A stretch of 64,000 nucleotides of DNA from Plasmopara viticola (taxonomy: Eukaryota; Oomycota; Peronosporomycetes; Peronosporales; Peronosporaceae): assembly GCA_001695595.3 (NCBI GenBank), contig MBPM02000003.1, positions 806,001-870,000 on the forward strand. The letters run 5' to 3'. A program made the position numbers and the translations under genes. This document shows positions 43,301 through 52,849 of the stretch, piece by piece. The stretch's first letter is position 1, and the number at the start of each line of letters is the position of its first letter. The notes below the pieces were generated by a model. That model saw nothing but the letters and a program-made list of their open reading frames with translations, was not told the origin of the DNA and made no database searches.

Positions 43301-43744
43301 ATGAAGGAAGAAGGGGGGATCAAATTTATTTTTGCGGTCGATGTTGCGAGCGAGTCGTGTACGAACTTTTACGCTTATGGGAGCACGTTGTCGGGATGGT
43401 GGGTCTTGTGGAATAAGGTCAACCCATTCACCAAGACAGTCGCGGTGCCGTCAATGGGCGACGTGTCGGCAGCGTTGGCGTACGTGTCGTCGGAGCAGCA
43501 CAAGGATCGGGTGAAGGAAGAGTGCGTGGACCTGTACTTGCGCCCTCCTGTTAAAAACTATGGCACTCTGGAGTTTAGCAAGATGGGAGAGATCATTGAC
43601 GTGGGCTACAAGTACGCGCTCCCACGTATTAAAGCGTGGATGGCCCGGGTATTAGATGCAGAACCTGATGCTGACATTAAGCAAACGTCATCTTCCGAGA
43701 CGCATGCTAAGCTTAGCCGTACGGAAGATGGAGAGAAACCGTAA
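40313..43744 (+). CDS. Neuropathy-target-esterase-type patatin phospholipase with cyclic-nucleotide-binding-like domains
   Basis: NTE/PNPLA6-type enzymes are ER lysophospholipases and phospholipases B that keep phosphatidylcholine balance. The intact 1143-residue product has one N-terminal membrane helix (about 40-62) and a basic linker. Three cNMP-binding-like domains follow (about 150-300, 330-460, 465-580), then a regulatory stretch. The patatin domain begins near 830 with the oxyanion motif GGGGARGLAHIG, the nucleophile elbow GTSIG (about 865) and the catalytic Asp in DGGYMNNLP (about 985), so the Ser-Asp dyad is complete. Domain order and length match animal and fungal NTE. Single exon in this genome. 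Confidence 0.96.
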   Translation: MTQFSELWAWLRLRVAAFTHLNATRWAADFRGHVEEQNPYAVGGVATLVAMALAFGVLFLWVASRQVRPRKTPRTSDKRPPSPTSKRFRHNSRHSKSLSDLMQAERFRIEEDRLSEVDDHITFPHELRQKCGPENLKFIYDTLSKVFSFLRGEFVEPLARELQIVHLNKDECIFNQGELDGSIWLVVNGSATLTIHGESPDQRFSKILGRGDTLTSSLPLLTVLVNELHDGNCVAPMQKVCGNLSARALEDKTRLFQIPPRAIQYVLAKYPAAFFRVAQAALSQVEKITSKSLIDHFGLSSKIIRVAPLVPPEKIQSLEIGTQDNRMVDCIADAIGLEDTEVRSELASCVEVIKRASKQTLRETNVGTSALGVYIVLEGSVSVQVAIASQEYTELYQATIGCQVGLATCFVGSHYHATRNVCLEDTTLFWIPDTFFGKILPIHSVAVKSTRHLLEQYSDLVCMADTSFDWLHLHSGESLFERGDRCDSVFTVISGRLRAVQVHAQRGKEVETTNEFVRGATLGAMDMLAAGASNSSVFAIRDSQIAQMSRNVFDCVVSKHPSVLIHFTKNLARRLPTSRADALKADASGGKSRSNYLLSLGSTSTTNDGQKTGSNLPLGTVAVLSLTKMTKIQTFCSYLELSLKTLATVETVSSQKAKAFLGEQWISDSRVARANLTAWMGDLESTNELVIYEADPHLTAWTKLCLRQADRILLLISDTHPQQAFVSDMVSILEDAWDKRDAEINVVRIREQEWTLTALEAAVKQEANGSSRSYALKKRLRLQMDGPLLPRFILPMEKYEWISGFHNVQVPFEEHRADFMRLSRLITGNAVGLVLGGGGARGLAHIGVLRALQECGIHVDVVGGTSIGAFIGGIYAMHPNRLDLVESKVRQLSTRLSSIFEKLCDLTLPIASFFNGTRFNQSIRALFYDLSIEDFMLNYFCVSTDIAKSRMSVHRNGLAWKYVRASMSLQGYFPPISEDGSLLLDGGYMNNLPADVMKEEGGIKFIFAVDVASESCTNFYAYGSTLSGWWVLWNKVNPFTKTVAVPSMGDVSAALAYVSSEQHKDRVKEECVDLYLRPPVKNYGTLEFSKMGEIIDVGYKYALPRIKAWMARVLDAEPDADIKQTSSSETHAKLSRTEDGEKP

Positions 43745-44412
43745 AATTGGACCAGAGATAATAACTTATGCTTCGAAGGCTACATAGAGTAATTGGTAAA
43801 GGCAAAGAAATTGATGATTCGTCGTTGCGAACGACGAGCTGCCAGTCTACAACGACTTTCGTCAATATAAGGCGACAGCCCAAATCCTGAACAGAACACG
43901 ATTGAATTGCCGATAGAATGCAGTCGTACGAGAATTGAATAATCGATATGCATCATTACACCACTGACTGCATCCAGCATTTTGTCCCATTGCCTCCAGC
44001 ACTCAAACCAGTTCAAAGTGTCGTAGTCACACGATCACGTCAGCGCAATAAGCCAGCGTCGTTTCGCTAAATGCACGGAGCAGCTAAACAGTACCTCACT
44101 GTCGTTCCATTTCCTTCCTCACGGTTTGCATGTGCTGTGAGCATTATTCTTTCCTTTGCTTTACCATTACTTCTTGTGCCGCTAGCAGTGGCGCGAAAGC
44201 CTTCTTGATCCTCAAGTGAATGTGTTGTCCATTTAGCTCAAGAAAACGCGCTTTCCACCGTCTGAACTAACGACATTTACGCTGTTCAAAGCAATCGATG
44301 CCTAAAGTGACGTCTCTCTGTGATAGTATGAGGCGCCATAAGATGATACCATAATATACCATGAGAATGAATAATCTCAAATTTAATTTCAATTTGCTCA
44401 GTATATGTACAA
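43745..44412. other. Intergenic stretch
   Basis: About 670 bp between the NTE stop and the Mutator-like element. AT-rich, with no open frame worth naming and no repeat seen. Confidence 0.5.
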
Positions 44413-44421
44413 TTTTTTAGG

Positions 44422-44518
44422 AAAACTTTGATTTTCACTCACCCTTTCTTTAATTTTCACTCACCTATTGATCAATTGGTCATTTACAATTTCTGTAGTG
44501 CGCCACACATATCTAAAC
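44422..44518. repeat. Outer terminal inverted repeat, left
   Basis: Matches the reverse complement of 46214-46294. Anchors are gattttcactcaccc, ttgatcaattg and tgtagtgcgccacac. The left copy holds a local duplication of attttcactcacc that the right copy lacks. Confidence 0.85.
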
Positions 44519-44553
44519 ACTTTAAACGCATGTATTTCGACATTTTTCGTAGG

Positions 44554-44647
44554 GAAATGATACCGGGCAGGCACTTTTCGCTAACGGGCAGGCACTGATG
44601 TTTATATGAATTAGATTGATTGGCATTTCTTCTCTGTGATTAGCTGG
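44554..44647. repeat. Inner inverted repeat, left
   Basis: Reverse complement of 45523-45619 with about 90% identity by eye. Anchors are gaaatgatacc, cttttcgctaacg, gcaggcactgatgttta and gattggcatttcttctctg. Follows the outer repeat after 35 bp, so on this side the two look like one 225-bp terminal repeat. Confidence 0.9.
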
Positions 44648-44688
44648 AGGGTTAATCCTCAGTCGTGGTAACTTCTTTTGGCTTCGCT

Positions 44689-45366
44689 TTAACGTCCGTA
44701 ATTCCCAGATGCTAGAAATAGTGTTTTTTGTGCTTCGGCTGCTTTCTTTTGGAAATAACGAATTTCCTTTTCAAGCGATCTTTGCTCATTATCGCTCTCC
44801 AAACGCATAGACCAAGACTTTTCCAAAGATTGATTCGCATCATTGGCATGAACAGAGGAACGTTGCAACACTTCCAACCTGCCTTGACTAGAGCGTAGTT
44901 GTGACGCCAAGTGCTCAAGCTTGGAATTCACCGATAAATCGTGTTGTTTCCAGCTTGCTTGCAGTGCTTGAGTCCTTGTTTCTAACTCTTCTTTAAGCGC
45001 TGAAATAGTCTCACGCACAAGACTAATCACCGACTGGTGTCTATTTTTCTTCAAGACCTGACGGCCACAACTTAAATGAGAACATAGCTTCACCTTGACA
45101 CTATCAAGCTCTCGCTGGGCTGCTTCTTTGTCATCTTTGAGCGCAGACGCCGCTTGCAATGCTTCGCTTGCCCGTCGACATTCGTCATCAACTTGTCGCA
45201 TCAGCGAACTCTTTTCCAAAGCAAATTGTTGTTGCCAGTGCGCCTGTCGCTGTCGAGCTGCCGGACTTGTTAAGGACTTGGCAGACAATGCGTTTGCCAG
45301 CTGCTTTTCTACTTCCTGCACCTGAGTTGCGTCAACTCTATTTGTTGATGTAATTGAGCTTGCCAA
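44689..45366 (-). CDS. Coiled-coil protein fragment carried inside the MULE, up to 225 aa
   Basis: The frame is open for 225 codons and almost wholly coiled coil (QVEKQLANALSAKS-like heptads, ALKEELETRTQALQASWK, SLEKEIRYFQKKAAEAQK). It begins right after a TGA, with no ATG until residue 55 (45204). A plausible AG acceptor lies at the very start (ttggcaag/CTC). This is what one expects from an internal exon lifted out of a host gene. It sits exactly between the inner inverted repeats. No stops or shifts, so it is either recent or still used. The parent gene is not in this window. Product function unknown. Confidence 0.55.
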   Translation of the reverse strand: MASSITSTNRVDATQVQEVEKQLANALSAKSLTSPAARQRQAHWQQQFALEKSSLMRQVDDECRRASEALQAASALKDDKEAAQRELDSVKVKLCSHLSCGRQVLKKNRHQSVISLVRETISALKEELETRTQALQASWKQHDLSVNSKLEHLASQLRSSQGRLEVLQRSSVHANDANQSLEKSWSMRLESDNEQRSLEKEIRYFQKKAAEAQKTLFLASGNYGR

Positions 45367-45522
45367 GAGTTTGCAGGGTGTTCACGGTGATGTTACTGCG
45401 GAAGAATACGTCAAAGTTGCGTGAAAAGTCGTGGTTTTAACGTCGAAAAGTAGGTTTGGGATAAGTTGCATCTGAGAATGGTGTAGCATATGAGAATTGA
45501 TATCACGACTGAGAATTAACTG

Positions 45523-45619
45523 TCCAGCCAATCACAGAGAAGAAATGCCAATCAATTTAATTCATGTAAACATCAGTGCCTGCTCGTTAGCGAAAAGTGT
45601 CTGCCTGGTATCATTTCAC
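45523..45619. repeat. Inner inverted repeat, right
   Basis: Partner of 44554-44647. It ends about 595 bp before the outer right repeat, the gap holding the FAR1-type remnant; on the left the same two repeats are only 35 bp apart. Confidence 0.9.
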
Positions 45620-45680
45620 TTTTTTTATTAAGGTTCAATTTAATTAGGCTGGTGGAGCGCGACCTTGATTTGCGCAAGTT

Positions 45681-46135
45681 CTAGAGTTGTGCCCTACTAG
45701 TGATGATGCGCCCATGAGTCACCCCGGCGCGTCCCAGAGTCAAATCTGCTGCAATTGGCTCTTCCGTCAATCGTCGTCCTTGTGGATGCACTGAAACGTG
45801 CACAAATGGTTCATGATTGTGCTCTCCGTTGTCCACTTCCACTTGCCAAGGTCCGCTCTCTAGCCGTATGCTTGCGGCAAATAAACAACCAGTTGCCTTG
45901 ATCGTTCCCACGCGCACCCTTTCTCTATCCGGATTTTTTTCCTTTCTCGTATGTCGTCCTTTTGAGCAGTTCAAGCTAAGGACCTTAACGGCGCCATCTC
46001 TTTTATATTCCCAACCTTTCTGGTGTGTAACACTACAAGAGCATATCCTTCTGATAAAGAATGGGAAATAACGGCATCTTTCGCCTCCTCTGAGAATTGG
46101 TAACAAAGTGCAGGAGGGGGAGCTAGGCTGTTCAT
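45681..46135 (-). pseudogene. FAR1-type zinc-binding domain of a MULE transposase, frameshifted
   Basis: From an ATG at 46135 the strand reads YQFSEEAKDAVISHSLSEGYALVVLHTRK, the usual FAR1 N-terminal helix pair. After a one-base frameshift near 46015 it continues as DGAVKVLSLNCSKG, TGCLFAASIR, WQVEVDNGEHNHEPF. The Cys, Cys, His-x-His set of the FAR1/WRKY-GCM1 zinc fold is thus complete but in two frames. After HPQGRRLTEE the frame stops at 45681, before any DDE catalytic core. This is the N-terminal end of a MULE transposase, now dead. Confidence 0.72.
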
Positions 46136-46213
46136 TGTGGGTGCTTAGTAGATATGGGAGCGTAGAAGGATGTGGGAGTAGAAAGAGAGAGTGGAAAATG
46201 AGTTTAGTAATGA

Positions 46214-46294
46214 GTTTAGACTGAGTGTGGCGCACTACAAAAATGCTAAATCTGATCAATTGATCAACGGGTGAGTGAAAATTCAAATTATCCT
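46214..46294. repeat. Outer terminal inverted repeat, right
   Basis: Partner of 44422-44518: gtgtggcgcactaca, tgatcaattgatcaac and gggtgagtgaaaattc are the reverse complements of the left anchors. Confidence 0.85.
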
Positions 46295-46303
46295 TTTTTT
46301 AGG

Positions 46304-48486
46304 TACCCAAGAAACGTAATAGCAGAATCTTATGCTGTATGCTGTGGATATAAAGCTGTGAGGGCTTTGGAGCAAAAACCTAGTTACAATGATTTAGCGC
46401 TCGTTTGCTTCGTTCAGTCATCGAGACATCCCGTCTGTAAGCCTAACATTAAGAAAAGGAGTTTTGTGACGGGGTCACGCAGCACCTTGCACGATCGGTA
46501 AGCACCTTTGCTCTCGTGTTAGTGGCTATTACTAAGTGACACAGCAATTCGAGCCTGCTAGGAGGTGGATCTCGTACTGAAATTCTGATTTGGCGAAAGT
46601 TTAATGGATCATCTTTGGTCGCCACAACTGAGCAAATCTTTAATCCGGAAGTTTCGAACCTCGGGGTTTCTGTTTCCACACGTAACGTATGTTGCGTGTA
46701 ATGCTGATTCAACATATCTCGTTTACAACAGAAAATTAAACTTCATATTGTCAACAGGGGTTTCTATAGTTAGGTAACACCAGCTCTAGGATTAGCCAAG
46801 AACTCAGTAAAGGCCTAGTAGATCTGATATCTCTGACCAAATCTGCAATTTGGCGCACCTGTTATGAGTTAAATCGCGAAATACTTATGTCTAAAAGGTT
46901 TTTGTGAGCTTGATGAGTTTGTATGATTGATTTAGTAAATATATTGATTTTTTTCTTGCAAAGCAAGCAACCTACAATTTCATCACCCACCTTTGCCTTG
47001 CAGACCCAGGCTACTTTTTACCCATGGTCACCGTATGAAGTTTGGAACCCACTCAAAGGAATCAATTTCACCGTCTTCGTAAGTCGATGCTGTCAGCAAA
47101 AATTGGTTCTGCGTGTAAGTAAATTAGTACCTTCAATACCTTTTTAATTTATTTTGGGCTTGTAGCTACCCCGTCTGTCAACAAAGTATTTGTTAGCATA
47201 ACAACGGTGAGTTACGACTCACGCAAGCCTTGTTGCGTGGTATTAAACGGCTAGCACCTTTGCCACTTATTGGACAAGGCTCAATTAATGCGTTTCGTGC
47301 TTGCCGCTATTATAGCACTGGAAGTTGCTGTGCTCGCAACGCTTAAGCTAATCGGGATTAAGCCAGCAAATAACAACTGATGACATTCCAGAGGAGTAAG
47401 CATGCTTGCGGCCCTACTCTTCATCACAAGCAATATAAACCACGATTTCATCGTTGCTGCGTTCAAAAAAATTGAATGCGAAAGAGCATGATCGTGTAGC
47501 TAATCATATACGCAATTCACATTTACCTGACACCAGCAGACAACTTTTCTAGATTTAGAGAACAGATCAAAGCCAATTCGTGTTGAATGTTGACATTCGT
47601 TGTGCGTTACAGCATCTCGATAAAAATAACTGGAAAGCCTTGTCATCAAATTCCAAACACCTTAAAGCTGTCAAGCAAACTAATGTATCCATGACATTAG
47701 CCGCACAATATGCACTGATTCAATTTAAGTGTCTCTTCTAGGCTGAATTCCTCTGCGTTTTAAGCAGGGATACGCAATCTTAAAAATGACGATAGATACG
47801 TCCCATTCGCTTCAAGGATTGACGAGATCCTCGTGCTACTTGAAGAATGATGTGAAGAGCACGTTGTGCTTGCCAACGAGCTTTTGTGTAGACCAGACAA
47901 CGAGTTTTATAATCAAAAGCTCTATCAACAAATGGATCTGTCAGGTAGACAAAACAAATGCGAAAACAAACTTTTTCAGATTTTAATGCAGATAAAGGCC
48001 AAAGATTTGATTGTGGCTGCATCGCTACAATTTACGGTCTGGGACAGGTTGGCTTTGGTAGAATTAGCCTGAAAAATTGATTCGAACGATGAAGATTTCA
48101 AGTTACGTCCAAAGGTACATAATGCTCCAATTGTCGGTCACATAGGACGAGATAAGCCTTTCATTAGCTTCGACCACAGAATGGTGGGCTCCACCGGTAC
48201 AAAAGGTGTGAAGATTTGTAAAAGGGTCAAACTGCGACAACATGTTGGCTTTTCTGTAGAGCCTGCCAGTACCGGCTGACTGGCAAACGTCAATAGCCTC
48301 AAGTTTGCATTTGGATGAAATAACATGGGTATAGTGATGCTTTGGGTGCTTATGTATTCCCTGAATAAGAGAGTGCATTCAGTATCTGTGTATCTTAGGA
48401 GCAAACAAGTGTTTTTGTTCACCATGGAGAATTCTTTCACCCAAACATCGTATACCTTTCAAAATACGTCCTCTTTGCAAAGTGCA
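46304..48486. other. Gene-poor stretch
   Basis: About 2.2 kb of short frames. A 30-codon ORF at 47288-47380 begins with a signal-peptide-like MRFVLAAIIALEVAVLA but stops soon after. The motif tgtgacggggtcac occurs at about 46466 and, reversed, at 48488-48501, possibly the ends of retroelement LTRs or of a lost transposon. Confidence 0.4.
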
Positions 48487-48582
48487 GTGTGACCCCGTCA
48501 CACTTGGTAGCCTTTGTGGTCAATCCAATGCCCACGCGATCGATTGACCACCGGAACCTTTACAAAGGTTCCAAGAAGATGG
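48487..48582. repeat. Hairpin-rich segment, possible LTR edge
   Basis: Three palindromic parts follow one another. The first is gtgtgac/gtcacac around cccc. The second is gtggtcaat ... attgaccac (18-nt spacer). The third is ggaaccttt/aaaggttcc with a 2-nt loop. It may mark the left LTR of the gypsy RT fragment that begins 340 bp to the right. Confidence 0.4.
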
Positions 48583-48923
48583 TTGGATCCACCTTATATC
48601 TCTTACCGGATGTGCAGTCCGCACTACTCGGATAACCTACCGGCTTCTTAGGACCTGAGAAGGCGGTTGCCTTTGCAAATCTCTCCGCTGTCAAACAAGT
48701 AAAACGCGTCATGCCGTTTAATCTCTACGAGTAAGGTCTATACTCTGGAACTCAGCTGCACACGCTCAGTAGGGACGCCTAATGTGAGGTTCGAGCCGGT
48801 AGAGTTGACTCTCCTTACACTCTACTCCTTCAAGTGCAGGCATCAACAATGAAAGAGACGACCGAATTCGCTCTTAAAAAAAGGGACGGCCATCGAAAGG
48901 CTTACATCTTTAGAATGCCTTAG

Positions 48924-49316
48924 TTGGGCTACATGTATACTGAACGTGATTTAGAGAGTTGGATTGAGTGTTTTAAATTCTGTGCTATGGGAGTGGGTGT
49001 AATGCCACAAGGCCCACCAAAGGCCTTTGCAACGTTAAACCGAATGTTCACACATTGTTTGGATCATAACGTGCTTTTGACTAGACATTCTTGGAAGACT
49101 TATCCGTCTAAAGGAAAACGTTCGGCTCCGGAAGCTCATTCTAAGTACTTTTGGGCAGGCTTTAAGGTTAAAAGGACCAAAAATTTGAGACCAACAACAA
49201 CACAGATGTGTTTGCAGCAAATTGCTGGCTGCTTTGAAAGCAACCATGGCCTCCAAGCTAACTTGGTTGGTCTACGCTGCGTTTTAAAATGTTTTGAGAG
49301 GAGTAGTAGCACCTAG
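48924..49316 (+). pseudogene. Ty3/gypsy reverse transcriptase fragment
   Basis: The 130-codon frame contains VMPQGPPKAFATLNRMFTHCL. This follows the gypsy RT motif VMPQGLsNAPATFnRmvthvL almost word for word with decayed residues. The catalytic Y-x-D-D that should follow is not there, and the rest of the frame is only weakly similar. No RNase H or integrase found to the right. Independent of the gypsy copy at 17 kb. Confidence 0.6.
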
Positions 49317-51271
49317 CCAACGATCTACACAAGGAAAGGGCTGGGGCTATAGGTCTCGCAAAGACTTTGTTGGATCTATCGAGAATGAAATCAGATGTTG
49401 CTGAGAGAGCTATTTTAAGGATGCGCTCAGAAGCAAGAAAAAGTCTTTTGAGGCTCCCCTTCTGTCTTCAACGCACATGAAAAAGCAGGTAAGCGTCTCA
49501 GCGACTCTTTTCTGTCAAACAGAATTACTTCACTCACGGCAAAAGAGACATGTCATGATATATGCACTGAGTAGAAATCCGTTGGTAGCGTTTTAATTCT
49601 TTACTCTCTGCAATTTACTCATGCCACGCATCCCTGAGGACGGCGGAAAGAACGGCTTATTCGTCTTGAAGAATGACAATATTGTTGTAATCTTCGCAAA
49701 ATAAAAGCTCTTCGCTACAGAACTCGCCGACGTAGGCCAAACTATGCAGTGTGTACATCTGCTGGGTATTGACGGACGGAACGTAAAACATTTTGACAAA
49801 TTCTAATTTTAAGCTTTTAATGCGATTCTTCATCGTAAGGAAAGCTGTTACAGTTGAATGACGAACCCATCGACAGCGATCGCAGTTTCATCGCGGGCGG
49901 ACAATCTATTTCTTTATATAATGGACTGGTAAATCTAGCCTTGATCATTATTCTGGACAATAAAAGTCTTAACCAATATATACAACTGGAAAAAAACATG
50001 ATATTTCAATGAAAGTTCATTTGGACCAAGATAAAACTTTGTTTGCGTGCTTCATGACAAGATGGAGGTCTCATAGGTGGCCAAGTATGAGAAAACCAGT
50101 GGAAAGTTTTAATACTTACCCGCGGGTCACACGTTGCCTTATTAATGGAGCCTACCAGTACCGACAGAACACGGAAAATTCGTTGGCCCCGACGACGTAT
50201 TGTGCTTATCAAAGTTTAGTTGCACCACGGTACAATGTTGAATCAGGATGCTGTACTTGGCACAGTTTAAATCAGTATAACCGGGCAAGATTTTTTGTGA
50301 ACATATATGGTATTTTAATCACAATGGCGTCGGATATGACTCAAGCTTACCACTGTTTCAACTCGTTTGCTGATGTCCACCGCAGATAGTCTGCTGTAGG
50401 TACATACGGATGGTCAGATAAAAATGGTCAGCTGTGTGCTTCAAGCTGGCACAGTCGCAAGCCGACAAGTTTCCTTTGGCTGAATCTTAGAAGCTTAAAA
50501 TCAATTGATAGGAAGATATTTTTATAGTACTCTAGAACATCAAAGACTTATGCTTTTGGAAAGACATAGATCAGCGTTTACCATCGACCTAACCACGACG
50601 TTGTCAATGCACCAAATAGTGTATGGGGAATTTTTTTTTTAGGACAAATTAAGGACTCCAAGTCTCATATGAGTGCGTGGTGCTTCCAGCTCCTATCCAA
50701 TTGTTCCTCGCGCTCGACTTTGCTGTAAAAGCGAGTACGGGTGACCACGTAGTGCCACCGATATAATATCGCGGGTTAAGGTTTTTTTGCAGCTGTACAC
50801 CTCGAACAACCAATAAATTCTATAGCCAACACATTTAAAGGGATCATACAAACCGATGAAGCCAACGTCATAAAGGATTACTTAGTAATAGGTGTTGTTG
50901 CGCTCAAATCGGTTTCTACGCCAGCGAACCACCACAAGTATTTGTCCGCGGCCCAAGTGATTGCTCGCTGGCGTGTCATTATGTTCGTGAATGACTCTTC
51001 CGCGTCGTCGGGAGTGACGACACGTTGACTTTATAGCGTATCGATGCTGTAATAAACCGCTCGCCGTCGATGTGTTAGCGATGGATGTGGCTGCGTTCAG
51101 TGATTTTAGTATGGCGCCACTTTGTGATTGAAAATGCGAGTGCACGCTGTGTCGTCCCAATACACTTCAATAGTTCTACCACAAAGTACTGGTACCGAGG
51201 ACATTCAAGAGACCCGACATTTTAATTAAGGCGCATAGGTAGAAAAAGCCACAAACTTTCTAATTTTATTA
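49317..51271. other. Gene-poor stretch
   Basis: Short frames only. The longest (126 codons, 50009-50389 plus) has no recognised domain. A ten-T run lies near 50632. Near 50652 begins a 40-bp segment that recurs at 63372. Confidence 0.4.
50652..50690. repeat. Dispersed repeat segment, copy 1
   Basis: aggactcc(a/g)agtc(t/c)catatgagt is shared with 63372-63415, followed by a looser match (tgg-tgcttccagctc / ggggtttccccaagctc). Probably part of an unnamed retroelement terminal region. Confidence 0.5.
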
Positions 51272-51282
51272 AAAAAGCAATG

Positions 51283-51611
51283 AATGTAATGTAATGTATT
51301 ACGTTATCGCGTTGCCAAGTTATGCACGTGCTAGACTCAGTCTGGCTAGTCCACGGCATAGAGTGGTGTCCGCATACGTCGGGTCTCGTTCGGCCGGCAG
51401 TGCAGCCAGCACCGAGGTCGTGACGGTCTTCCATTATTTTGCTTAGCTCTGACTTGGTAAGAGCCCAGGTAGCGCCTGGTACTGGAGACCGTCGCGTCGA
51501 GGGTGAGACTCGTTAGAGACCTGCAGATGCCCGAGAGCACCTGCCCGAAGCGCGCGAGCATTTAGCCCCCGCGCTTGGAAGGAGGGCGTCACCCCAACCT
51601 TTTCCAAGCTA
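51283..51611 (-). mobile_element. Retroposon copy A (SINE-like), about 329 bp
   Basis: Flanked by a perfect 11-bp direct repeat aaaaagcaatg (51272-51282 and 51612-51622). Read on the minus strand it begins agcttggaaaaggttgggg and ends in a tail of attac repeats. It matches copy B at 52007-52332 with roughly a dozen mismatches over the full length. No terminal inverted repeats, no LTR TG...CA ends and no long frame, so a target-primed (SINE- or LINE-type) insertion fits best. No clear pol III A/B boxes were found. Confidence 0.75.
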
Positions 51612-51622
51612 AAAAGCAATGG

Positions 51623-51995
51623 AGTTTGGGCTTTTCTAATTTTCAAGCAAGGTAGGAACTTCCTCCACATCAAGAATGCTGCTTCTTAAACGTTCTTGGT
51701 GTGTTTTCATTAATTGAAATATTCAAAAATGATGGTAAGTGTACAACTCGTAACAAGACCATCTTTAAGGAGAGCACGTACGCCATAACGACGTCGGTTA
51801 TGCGCATTATTAACGGCCGAATCGATCTCTTTGCCTAGAATTTTGATCAGAATGGAACTGCATGACTGGTCTATCCCTGGCTCCAACCTCGAGCAGCTTG
51901 AAACGACGAATAAAGAAGATGGCTTGTTTGGAAGATGGCTATACACCGTAGTAATGATTGGTAGAGAGCTGAGCTGATTTCTATTTACCATCCAG
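51623..51995. other. Unique spacer between the two retroposon copies
   Basis: About 370 bp unrelated to the copies. A 93-codon minus frame lies within it without known domain. Confidence 0.5.
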
Positions 51996-52006
51996 TCGGT
52001 GAAGTT

Positions 52007-52332
52007 GGCTTGGAAAAGGTTGGGGTGACGCCCTCCTTCCGAGCGCGGGGGCTAAATGCTCGCGCGCTTCGGGCAGATGCTCTCGGGCATCTGCAGGTCT
52101 CTAACGAGTCTCACCCTCGACGCGACGGTCTCCAGAACCGGGCGCCACCTGGGCTCTTACTAAGTCAGAGCTAAGCAAAATAATGGAAGACCCTCACGAC
52201 CTCGGTGCTGGCTGCACTGCCCGCCGAACGAGACCCGACGTATGCGGACACCACTCTATGCCGTGGACTAGCCAGACTGAGCCTAGCACGTGCATAACTT
52301 GGCAACGCGATAACGTAATACATTACATTACA
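52007..52332 (+). mobile_element. Retroposon copy B (SINE-like), about 326 bp
   Basis: Flanked by a perfect 11-bp direct repeat tcggtgaagtt (51996-52006 and 52333-52343). Same 5' end and same attac-repeat 3' tail as copy A but in the opposite direction. Sharing the same 5' end argues for a complete short unit rather than random 5' truncations of a LINE. The two copies form a potential 325-bp inverted repeat. Confidence 0.75.
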
Positions 52333-52849
52333 TCGGTGAAGTTAATATAACATGTGGTATGGTAAAAATGTGTATTATATGCTACAGAAGAGGCAAATGG
52401 AAGCAGTATACTAATCTTACTCAAGGACATATAACTGACGTCTTCTTGCTCAGCGATCCTACTCTCGCTAATTGAATGGTGTATGTATTCGAGAAAAAGA
52501 GTAAGTCTATCCAGACCTCGCAAGCATGCGGTGAGGGTAAAACCAGCTCATCTCAATTATAGCCCAAGACCGTTAGTGAGGTGTCAATGCTTCGTGCGTT
52601 TATCAGACCTCGTACAAAAACCCGCAAGTTTCTTTTCCGATCAAACGTGGCTAGCTCCTAGATGTTTGCCATGGAGTTCATGCACGAAGAAAATCTAGGG
52701 GGTTTTGTTCGATCGAGCGGATGTTCCAGTCCCGTAATTTATCGACATTCCGTCTTGCAAAATACTCTTTATAAAAAATCGAAGAAACGTAATCAAACGC
52801 ACTCGAGGCAAGCTTCACAAAGCGCTGTGATCTTAAAATTGTTTGTTTA

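Larger units (their letters stand above)
44413..46303. mobile_element. Mutator-like element (MULE) with nested inverted repeats and coding cargo
   Basis: The element is bounded by a 9-bp direct repeat ttttttagg (44413-44421 and 46295-46303), the size usual for MULE target duplications, though the bases are simple. Inside lie outer inverted repeats, a second inverted-repeat pair, a broken FAR1-type DNA-binding domain (minus) and a coiled-coil coding fragment (minus). The catalytic transposase core is absent, so it is non-autonomous. About 1.87 kb between the duplications. Confidence 0.72.

Noticed and set aside
46655..46680. tRNA T-arm on the minus strand (gaggttcgaaac)
   Set aside because: The stem does not pair and the rest of a cloverleaf is absent.
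48780..48800. tRNA or SINE B box (ggttcgagcc)
   Set aside because: No pairing acceptor or anticodon arms and no A box at the right distance.
51283..52332. A single DNA transposon or LTR element with 325-bp terminal repeats
   Set aside because: Each copy has its own different 11-bp flanking duplication, so they are two separate insertions.
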